Shown here one piece after another: positions 16,901 to 28,900 of a stretch of DNA of 64,000 bases. Where the stretch lies: positions 1-64,000 of the forward strand of contig CAZELM010000026.1 in the NCBI GenBank assembly GCA_964512995.1. The letters are read 5' to 3'. A program made the position numbers and the translations under genes. How positions within the stretch are numbered: the first letter of the stretch is position 1; each line of letters opens with the position of its first letter. The stretch is from CAZELM01 sp964512995. Lineage in GTDB: Bacteria > CSSED10-310. Below the pieces are notes generated by a model, which was not told the DNA's origin, searched no databases, and saw nothing but the letters and a program-made list of their open reading frames with translations.

Positions 16901-19900
16901 TTGGTATCGCTTCCGATGAAGAGATGTACTCCGGATGCCATCTGCATCACCGTTCCCGGCTCCAGTGTCAATGTCGAAACATCATCCGATCCGTTCTGAC
17001 CCTCGATCGCAATACTGGACACTAACTTGTACGGAATGCCCGGATTCTCCCAGTTGGAATCCAGTGTCAGCGTCTCGCCGTTTACATAGAATTGCTGATA
17101 CAGGTTATTGGTATAGGTGTTGTTCGTGAATCGGGTGACCTGCGATGCATAAGTGTGGACTGGATAGGAATCATTGTCATCAAACCAGCAGCCTGAGACA
17201 ACCGGATAATTCGTCGCATTTCCGATGTACAATCCATAACCGGTATTCTCATAAATGACGCAATCCGTGATATTCGGTCGGCAATACGTGGTGATATAGA
17301 TACCATGGCTGGCATTGTAGGAGATATCGCAGTTCGTGACCTGAGGCCAACTGTCGCTGTTGATATAGAGACCGTATGTGGAGTTATCGTGGAGGTAACA
17401 ATCGCTGATAATGGGATCACTGCCATTGTAACTGTAGATTCCGGGTCCTGATCCAAATCGGGATTCGACACTGGAAATGGTTGGCGATGCATTATTCAGA
17501 TAGATGTTCTCGTAACTGCTGTAACCGCCATATTCCACGACGCAGTTGTCCATGATCGAGTCGTCGGCTGAGAAGTTATTGAACATGATACCATCCCAAT
17601 ATCCCGCAGACTGACTCCAGCCCGTGAATGTGATGGTTCCGGTTCCAGGATCTCCGTCAGCGACCAATCGACCGATGAGGGAAGACGTTGTCGCATCACC
17701 AATCGTCAGACCAACCGTTGACCCGAATTTCACGGTTACACCCGGCTGAATGGTCAGTGTCGTGATGTTGTCTGCTCCGTCCTGACCCGCAACAACGATG
17801 TCGGATACGACATAATACGGAATATTCTGAACCGCCCACGAGCCATCCCGGATGATCGTGCCACCGGTGACATAGATCGCTTGAGTCGTATTCGGCAATA
17901 CGCCAAAACTGTTGTTACTGATCGTGAACATGGATTCCGGATCATATACCTGGATCGGCCAACTGTTGATTCGGTTGAATGTGTTGAATGTGATCATCGG
18001 ATAACATCCGGCAGAGACATAAATTCCGTAGGCATTGTCCTGGAAGAGGTTTCCAGTGATCAGAGAGTTCGAGAAGTTGGCAAGGTAGATCGTATAGGAG
18101 GCGCAATAGGTGATGCTGTTGTCGATGATATCCGGACTCGCGTCTCCGGTGCAGTAAATTCCATAGCCGCTTCCATATCGAATCGTACAATTGGTGATCT
18201 CGGGAGAAGCGGAATCACACCGGATGTTGGCGGAACTGGAGTAGCCACCGTATTCCACCGTGCAGTAGTTCATCACACTCGTATCATCCGCCCAATCCTG
18301 GAAGTGAATACCTGTCCAGACTCCCGCGGTTTGCGTCGTATTGGATGTGAACAGAATGCCAGCGGTTTCGGTGCCGTTTGCAACCAGTTTCCCGGTATCC
18401 ACATCGGTGGTTCCACCAACATACAGCCGATAGTTCGCATTTGATCGGACGATGACACCGTCTTCAATCGTCAGTGTAGCGCCGTTGCGGATGGTAACGT
18501 TTGCATTGAGAATATACACGCCATTGCAGGATGGAGATTCAAGACCCCAGGTTGTGTCGGTTGTGATGTCTGCGGAAACAACCAGCGGTGTACATGTTGT
18601 GATCGGTGACGGTGTGACAGTCGGCCCGGGTGTGAAGGTCTGAGTCGGTGTATTGGTCGCAGTCGGTGTATTGGTCGGGACAGTTGTCGGAATCGGAGTG
18701 CGTGTATGCGTCGGTGTATTGGACGGTGTGACAGTCGGAGTGCGTGTGTGTGTCGGTGTATTGGTCGGAACCGGTGTATTGGTGGCCGTAGGTGTAGATG
18801 TCGGTGTGAAGGTCGGAGCTTGTGTCGGTGTTCCTGCTGCCTCTGTGAGCCAGTTCCGGTAATCGACATCATCCGAAACATTATCGCCGTTATCATTGTC
18901 ATGATACATGTTGATGCAATCATCCGCTGATGCTGAATCATCATCCGGTCCCGCGGCGTGTCCCCACCAGTTGTTGGTCGCCAGGATACAGGTCGTCGCA
19001 TCCGTGTTTCTCACACCCCATGATGTGTTGCCATTGATGTTGCAACTGTACTGAGCCGCTCCACCAATAACGGGAACTGAGCCGGCAGCAATGTAAATAC
19101 CATTGGCTGATCCGGAGAATGTCGAGGATCGGATAATCGGATTGGTGCCAACTCCCGTGCAATACATACCATAGGTCACGTTGTTCTGGACAAGGCAGGA
19201 TTCGATGAGCGGACTGGCTCCCGCGGACAAATGGATACCCGCATTGTTGCCTGATGTGATCCGGCAATATTGCAGTGTGGGCGATACACCGATGCACTGA
19301 ATGGAATGACTTCCGGAGTATCCGGCATGATCGATATGGACATTTCGCAGGATACAGCTTGCATCCACAGCGGAGTCGTTGAACAGGATCCCGTCCCATT
19401 CTCCAGTTGTCAGAGGAGGATTGTAAGCGGGGTTATAGGTGAAGATAATCGGGTCACTTTCAACGCCGTTTGCAATCAGTCCGCCTTTCGCCAGAACACT
19501 GGTGCTGCCGATGATCAACTGATAGTAGCGTTCCCACTGCGCCTGAACACCGGCTTCGATCGTCAGGATCGCCGGAATTGCATCGACACCCGTAACCGTG
19601 ACATCGCCGACCATCAGGTAGGGGATCTCCTGTTTGTGCCACGTGCTGTCACGATTGATCGTATCACCCGCAACATACACTTTCTGATACAGATTACCGG
19701 AGAAATGGTTGCCGCTCATTTTATCCAGATCACTGGCAAAACAATAGATCGGATAGCTGTTGTTGACCGTAAGTGTGTTATCCCGGATGGTTGGATCGCA
19801 TGTGTTGTTGTTGACATAAATGCCATAGGCCGGTTGTCGGGAAATGTCGCAGTCGGCAATCGTGGGTGCTGATGATGTGATCATGTAGATTCCGTGACTG

Positions 19901-22900
19901 GAATTGGAACGGATCGTGGAGTTGGCGATGATCGGAGATGCATTGTTGCAGTAAACGCCATAGTTGGTGTTGTGATGGAAATAGCAGTACGAAACAGAAG
20001 GAGCTGCACCAGCGAGACAATAGAGTCCGGGTCCGGAACCGTCATGGGATTCCGTGTTGGAAATACTGGGAGATGATCCATTACAGGTGATATTCTCTGT
20101 TGATCCACCCCCGTATTCGACCAGACAATGCGTGATCTCGGAGATAGCACCAACAGCGGTCGGTAAGAAATTGATACCATACCAGAAACCCGGTGTCGGA
20201 GCCGTCGTATCCGCCGTGAAAACGACCCGGTTGATTGATGTACCAACCGCACGGAAAGCTCCCGGATAATCCACATCCGATGCGTGGCCGATTGTGAATT
20301 CAACACCGGAACCCATCAGCATCTGAGCACCGGCTTCGATGCTCAGGGAGGTAACCTTGTCTGCACCATCCTGACCCTGGACAATCACAGTACCGGATAC
20401 CCGATATGGAATTCCAGGATTCTGCCAGGAACTATCCACCACAACCGTGTCTCCGACAACATAAACGTACTGATAAAGATTGTCGGTATAGGTGTTGTTG
20501 TAGAAATGTCCGAGTTGGCCTGCGAATACCCGTACGGGGTAATTGTCGTTGTCCACAAAGGAACAATCGGTCACGGAGGGGAAACCGGTATTGTTGTTGA
20601 TGTAGAGTCCGATCGAAGCGTTCTCAACGATATCGCAACTGACAAAGTTTGGTGAAGAGTCTCCGTGTACGTAAATTCCGTAACTGGCATTCTCTTCAAC
20701 AATCGTATTGCTGATCAAAACGGGCGATGCGGCATTAACATAGATTCCCTGAGTGGTATTGTGGTGGAAATAGGAATTCAGAATTGTGGGAGCGGCGTTG
20801 GTGCGGCAATACAATCCGGGTCCTGATCCATAGCGGGATTCCACAGATTCAATGCGCGGCGATGAGGTGTAGATGTAGATGTTTTCGTAGGAGCTGTATC
20901 CGCCATACTCGACGAGACAGTTTGACATCACACAATTGTCGCTATCAGCAAAAATTCCGAAATAAATACCGTCCCAGTATCCGGCTGAAGGCGTTGTCGT
21001 GTTGGTTGTGAAGACAATCCGGTTCGATTGCGTACCGAGTGCCTGGAACGCACCCGGCAGATCCGCATCGGAATCGCTCCCGATGAAGATACCAACCGTC
21101 GAACCCATCCACATCGTCACACCGGGATCCACTGACATCATGACGACGCCGTCATTTGCGTCCAATCCCTGAACGGTTAGGTCACCGGCGATCTCATACG
21201 GAATACCCGGATTTTCCCAGACTCCATCCCGTGAAATGGTCGCTCCATACACATAAAGCCGCTGATAGAAATTGTTGATATAGGTGTTGTTCGCAAAACC
21301 GCCAACCTGGCTTCCATAAACCCGGATGGGGTAGTGATCGTTGTCATCGAAGAGACAACCCTGCACGTATGGATAGCTGGTTGCGTCTCCCATTTCCAGT
21401 CCAATACTGGCATTCTCTACAACATCGCAATTCAGGAATACCGGTGTCGATGTCCCGGTGATGTAGATACCATAACTGGTGTTGTAGGAAATGAGACAAC
21501 TGTCGATAAATGGTGCACAGAGCGAGTTGATGTACATTCCATATCCGGAATTATCCGAGAAGTCGCAGTTCTCGATGACTGGATTGGAGCCATTGTAAAT
21601 GTAAATTCCGGGTCCGGTGCCATACCGCGATTCTGTATTGGTGATGGTCATGGAGCATCCATTCAGGTAGATGTTCTCATTCGAACTGTATCCACCGTAT
21701 TCAATCACACAATGATTCAGAAGCGAGTAGTCACTGGCATTGTCGTAGAAAAGGATTCCATCCCAATAACCAGCCGTAAGCGCCCATCCCGTAAACGTAA
21801 TCGTGTCAGCTCCGGGTCCACCATCCGCAACCAGCTCACCCGGCATCGACACACTGCTGGTACTTCCGACGATGATCCCGACGGTCGAACCGAATGAAAG
21901 CGTCGTCCCTGCGTCGATTGTCCATGTCGTCAGTTCGTCCGGACCATCCTGCCCCTGAACCGTGATATCAGATACCACGTAATAGGGAATATCCTGATTG
22001 TGCCAGAATGAATCCGTTCCGATGTTGCCACCGGTGGTATAAATGGCCTCATATCCGACATTCAGATTGGAGAAGGTATTTCCGGATAGATTCGGCACTT
22101 CATCGATATGATTGAGCTGAATCGGCCATTGTCCCAATCGTTCGAAGTGGTTGTCGGTCACGAGCGGGAATGCGGAAGCATGAATGTAAAGACCTGCTCC
22201 ACTGACAGCGATAGTATTGCCGCTGATTTCCGGTGATCCACCACTGTTGATGTAAATACCCCATGATGCACAGTTGGATATGATGTTGTCTGAAATGGTC
22301 GGATTGGAAGCGGATGTGGTGTAAATGCCATAATTGCTGCTGTACTGGAGTGTGCAGTTGGTAATGGTCGGAGAAGCGGAATCGCAACGGATATTACCCG
22401 CCGTGGAATATCCACCATACATCACCGTGCAGTAGTTCATGATACTGGTATCGCTGGCGTTATCACGGAAGTAAATACCTCCGTGTGCGCCTGCTGTCGG
22501 AGCGGCAGCGCTGGATGTAAAGAGAATGCCGGCATCGTCAGTTCCGTTGGCGATGAGCGTTCCGATATCACCGGCTGTCGTACCGCCGATATACATGAAG
22601 TTGTTGACATTGAACCGGACTTCAACCCCATCCTCGATCGTCAGTGTGGCATTGTTACGGACCACAATATTCGCGCTGATGAGATAAACCCCGCCGCAAG
22701 CCGGAGAAGTCAGTCCCCATGTCGTATCTGTGGTGATGTCTGCCGTGATGTTATATGGCGTGCATGTCGTAGTCGGAGCCGGTGTATTTGTTGGCACTTC
22801 TGTCGGTGTCGCTGTCGGAGGTGTTGTTGTGGGCGTGTTGGTCGGAATCGGAGTCGGTGTGCGGGTGGGCGTATGAGTCGGAGTATTCGTGGGTACAGGA

Positions 22901-25900
22901 GATGGTGTACGGGTCGGCGTGTTGGTTGGGGTGTTGGTCGGAATGGATGTGTTTGTCGGAACTGCAGTATTGGTCGGGACAGCGGTATTGGGCGGAGTGG
23001 ACGTGGGTGATTGGGTTGGCGTGCTTATGCCGGAGGTGATCCAGTTTCGATAATCGACATCGTCACTGACATTGTCACCCGGATCATTGTTGTTTCCAAC
23101 ATCCATACAGCCATCGGCAGTCACGGAGTCATCATCCGGACCATTGGCATCGCCCCACCAGTTGAATCGGGCATTCAGACATGTCGTTCCATCCACATTT
23201 CGGACGCCGTATGCACTGTTGCCATAAATGCTGTTGCCGTTTCCTGTGGATCCGCCTATTACGGGCTGAGAGCCTGATGCAGCGTAAACACCGTTTGCGT
23301 TGGCCGTCAGAACGGATTTGGTAATCGTTGGATTGGTGTTGATTCCGGTTGTGTAAACGCCGTAGGTGGAGTTGTTTTCAAGGCGGCACGAATAAATCTG
23401 CGGGCTCGCACCATTCGCACAGTAAACACCCGCCAGATAACCATACCGGATATTGCAATGATCGAGTGTCGGAGACGCCGCATTACAGTTGATCGAATAG
23501 TTGGAACCGTATCCGCCATACTCCACAATCAGATTCCGAAGGATGCAGCTTTCGTCATCTGCGAAATCCTGGAACAGAATTCCATCCCATTCACCGGTTG
23601 TCAGCGGCGGAACGTTATAATCGTTATAGGTGAACTGAACCTGGTCAGTTGGTGTTCCATTGACCATCAATCCGCCATGATTTAGAACACTGGTCGATCC
23701 GATGATCAACTGCATATACCGGTTGAACTGAACTTCCGTTCCTGCTTCAACAGTCAGAATAGCAGGTATCCCGTTGTTGCCATAAACCGACACATCGCCG
23801 TTTACCAGATAGGGAATCGGATGTTTGTGCCAGGTATTGTCGGCAGTGATGAGATCGCCCGCAACAAAAATCTTCTGATACAAGTTCCCTGAGAAGGTAT
23901 TCTGGGTCATCTTGTCCAGATCGCCGGCAAAACAATAGATAGGATAATTATTGTTGTTGTCGATGGCATTCTGGGCGATCGTCGGGTCTGCTTCCACATT
24001 ATTGATGTAGATTCCATATCCGGCATTTAGTCGAATCTGGGAGTTGCTAATGACTGGATTGCCGGAATAGATCATGTAATACCCATGACTGCTGTTGTTG
24101 GACAGGATCGAGTTCTGGACGATCGGAGAGGCTGCGTTGTTGTACACTCCGTAATTCGTGTTGTGATGGAAATAACAGTTGGAAATAACCGGAGCAGCTC
24201 CAGTCAGGGCATACAGTCCCGGACCCGAACAATACCGGGACTCAACATTGGAAATGCGAGGTGAACTGATGTTGCAATGGATGTTTTCGTACGTCGTTCC
24301 ACCATACTCGACCAGACAATGATTGAGTTCACAGGTTGCATCGTTGGAGTAGTTGGCGAAATAGATACCGGTCCAGTCGCCGGGAGCCTTGGTAGCAGCA
24401 TCCGAAGTGAATGTAACGCCATTGCTCCCCGTTCCCGCTGCGCGAAATGCGCCCGGTAAGTCTGGATCCGAGTCGTGTCCGACGATGATCGCAGTACCGC
24501 CACCCATGGACATGACAACTCCTGGTTCGATCTGGATCGTGGTCAGTCGGTCTCCACCATCACGGCCCTGGATGGTCAATGTCCCCATGATCTTGTAGGA
24601 AATGCCCGGATTGACCCAGGTTCCATCATACGCCAGTGTATCCGCTGCAACGTAAATCTGTTGGTAGGTGTTGTTCGTGTATGTGTTGTCGGAGAATCCT
24701 CGGACTTGACCACCAAATAAATAAATCGGATAGTTGTCATTGTCATCGAAGAGACATCCACGGACAGTCAACGAACAATCCGCCGTATTGACATACAAGC
24801 CATAGGATCCGTTTTCGATGAGATCCGTATCAGTGATACTCGGAGCACATCCGGTTGTGATGTAGATACCATGACTGGCATTCTCTTCGACCACTGTTCC
24901 ACTGATCACGGGTGATGAGGTCGTATGGGCGTAGATACCGAAGTTGGAATTGTGATGGAAGTAGCAGTCTTCCACTCTCGGGCTTGCGGAGATGTAGCAG
25001 TACATACCGGGTCCGGTTCCGTATGAAGACTCCACATGACTGAACCAGGGTGAACTGCTGTAGCAGTAGATATTCTCATAGGAGCTGTACCCGCCGTATT
25101 CAATCAGACAATAATTCAGCTCACAGAGTGAATCGTTCGTAAAATCGGCAAAATAGATACCATCCCAATATCCCGCAGTCGGAGGAACAACATCCGCTGT
25201 GAAGATAACGCGTTCAGACGGTGTACCCATAACCCGCAAAGCGCCCGAAAGATCCGGATCAGTATTGCTGGCCACAGTGATTCCAACCGTCGAGCCGAAT
25301 TTCATGATCGCACCGGCCTCGATGGTCAGTGTGGTTGTTACATCCGGGCCATCGACACCGGAGATGGTCTGGTCGCCGACGACCTTGTATGGAATGCCGG
25401 CGTTTTCCCATGTCCCATCCCGTGTAATCGTATCCGCGTTGACATACAACTGCTGATACAGGTTATTGGTGTATAAGTTATTTGAAAATGCACCAAACTG
25501 ACCCCCGAATCCATGTACGGGATAGGTATCATTGTCATCGAACCAACAACCAGTGACGGTGGGCATACAATCCGCCGCATTCATGTGCAATCCATAACTG
25601 ACGTTCTCATAGATGTCACAATCGCTGATGATCGGTGAGGAGGTTGTATGGACAGCAATTCCATAACTGGCGTTATAAGCAATCTCGCAATTGGCGATAT
25701 AGGGGGAGCATCGGGTGTTCAGGTAAATGCCCTGGGTACTGTTATCATGTATGTAACAGCTTTCGATCGTCGGGGAAGCGCCGTTGTAGCAGTAAATACC
25801 CGGACCAGAAGCAAACGCCAGTTCTGAATTCTGGATCGTCGGTGAACAGGCATTGAAATAGATGTTTTCATTGGAGCTGTATCCACCATATGTAACGATG

Positions 25901-28900
25901 CTGTAATCCACGATCGTCTCGTCGGTTGTATATGGATTGAATAAAATGCCATTCCATGTGCCCGTAGAACCTTTCCACAAGGTGAAAATGATCTCATTAT
26001 CCGGTGTTCCCTGAGCGACCAGTTCACCGGGGAGATTCATATCCGTTGCATGGCTGATGACGAGTCCGACTGTTCCCGCAAATGCCAGGTAAACACCGGG
26101 TTCGATCGTCAATGTCGCCACTTCGAGAGCCGGCCATGTCTGTCCCTGAACGGTGATCGTGCCTGCAATGTGATAGGGAATGCCCTGCTCATAAATCGTG
26201 ACATCCTTGGTGATTGTTCCTGCCGCAACATAGATGGCGTCGTAATACGGGTTCAGATTGACGAACTCGTTCCCATAGATCGTATCCAGTTGCTCCGGAT
26301 GGTAGCTCTGAATCGGCCAACTGTTGATTCCATTGAACGCACTATTGGTCAATGTCGGGAATGAGTCAGCGGCAATGTATACACCCGCTCCACTGCTTTC
26401 AAACAACATTCCATCGATTGTTGGAGATGATGTGGACAGATAAATGACATGCGAAGCGATATTGTTGATGTAACAATCGGTGATCGTTGGATTGCTGCCT
26501 GCAGTGCAATAGATACCATAATTGGTGGCCAGTCGAAGGATACAGTTTGAAATGGTGGGTGATGCGGAGTCACACCGGATGTTCGCTGCGGAAGAGTATC
26601 CACCGTATTCAACAATGCAGTAGCTCATGATACTGGAGTCATCCGCACCGTCCCGGAAATGAATGCCCGCGTGGGATCCGATGGTCGGACTGGTCGATGA
26701 ACTCGTGAACAGAATGTAAGCATTGCTGGTACCAGCGGCCGTGATTCTTCCGCGATCCGTTGTCGTTGTACCACCGACATAGATCCGGTAATTACTGTTG
26801 AAGCGGACTTCAACGCCCGGTTCGATGATCAGTGTGGCATTGTTCCGGATGGCGATGTTCCCATTGATGATATACACACCATTGCATGATGGTGATGTGA
26901 GACCCCAGACAGTATCCGCTGTAATATCGGCACTGATCGTCGTCGGTGTACAGGTGCTGAATGGATCGGGGGTTTTGGTCGGCGTCATGGTCGGTGTTCT
27001 GGTCGGTGTATTGGTCGGAGTCGGTGTGCGTGTGGGGGTGGAAGTTGGTGTATTGGTCGGTGTGAATGTTGGAACGGGTGTGTTTGTCGGGCCGGATGTA
27101 TTGGTTGGAACCGGTGTATTGGTCGGGCCGGATGTATTGGTTGGAACGGGCGTGTTCGTCGGCGTGAGCGTGGGAGCTTGGGTCGGTGTGCTTACAACGG
27201 CAGCCAACCAGTTCCGGTAATCGACATCATCACTGACATTATCGGCCGGATCATTGTTGTTTCCCGCGTTCATACAACCATCAACGGCAGATGTATCATC
27301 ATCCGGACCATTGGCATGACCCCACCAGTTATACTGGGCGTTGATGCACAATGTCGCATCCACATTCTGGATACCCCATGTGGTGTTTCCGGCAATGGTG
27401 TTCCCTAAGCCTGCTGTGCCGCCGATCACGGGCTGCGCGCCGGCAGAGATGTAGATACCGGTCGGCTGTCCCACAAATGATGATTTGGTAATAATCGGAT
27501 TGGTGCCAATCCCAGTACAGGTGATCCCGTAGTTCCGGTTATTCAGGAAGCTACAGGAGAAAATAGTGGGCTGTGATCCATTGGCACAATAGATACCCGA
27601 TCCATCGGCATGGGAGATTTCGACATACTCGAATGTCGGGGATGCATTGTCACAGTAAATATTTTCATTGCCGGCGTATCCACCGTAATCCATGAAGACG
27701 TTGCGGAGAATGCAACTGGCATCTTCTGCGTAGTTGTAGAAATAAATGCCATCCCATTCACCACCGACTAAAGGTGGGGTATATGCATCATTATACGTGA
27801 AGACCACGCGGCTGGCAGCCGTGCCATTGCAAATCAACCCCCCTTTGTTCAGAACGCTGTTGGATCCGATGAGCAATTGGAAATAACGGTTCCACTGCAT
27901 CTGCGTCCCGGCTTGGATGGTCAGAATTGCCGGTACTCCATTGACTCCCGCAACTGAAATGTCACCATTCATCAGATAGGGAACCGTGGCGGCACGCCAG
28001 GTTTGTGATGTAGTGAGCGAATCGCCGTTGACATAAATTTTCTGATACGTATTGCCAGAGAACGTATTTCCGGTCATCGCATCCAGATCAGAAGCAAAGC
28101 AGTAAATCGGGTAATTGGTGTTGCTGTTGATGGCATTGTTGGTGATCACCGGAGCATCCGCAGCCGCTGAAACATAAATACCATAGGTCGGTTGTGACAG
28201 AACCTGGCAGTTAGTAATCGTGGGTGAGGATGTGGCATACACGTAAATACCATAACTCGTGTTGTTGTTTATCGTGGAGTTACTGATGACCGGTGAAGCC
28301 GTATAGCAATACAATCCATGCGTCGTATTGTTGTACAACTGACAGCTTGTAATCGGCGGGTTTGCGTTCAGATAACAATAGATTCCAGCTCCGGAACCAT
28401 GATGAACCAGCGTGTTCGTGATCCGGGGTGAACTGCCATAACAGTATACATTTTCATAGGAGCTGTATCCACCGTATCCGATGTCGCAATAGGTCAGCTC
28501 AGAGACTGTGCTGTTGGAATACAACGCAAAATAGATCCCATCCCAGTAACCGACCGTTGGTGTTGCGAGATCCGCTGTGAAAACGACACGGGAGCCCGAT
28601 GTGCCGACAGCTCGTAAGGCTCCAGGAGCATCAACATTACTATCCGAACCGACATACAGACCAACGGTGGATCCCATTTTGAATGTTGCGCCCGGCTCGA
28701 TCGACACGGTTGTCAACCGATCCGGTCCATTCTGACCATAAATGGAAATATCACCGACAACCTTATACGGAATGGCCGGATTTACCCATGTGGCATCCTT
28801 CGTGACCGCATCGCCGTAGGTATAGATTTCCTGATATAGATTCGTCGTGTAAGTGTTACCAGAGAAACCGCCCAATTGTCCGGCAAAGCAACGTAATGGA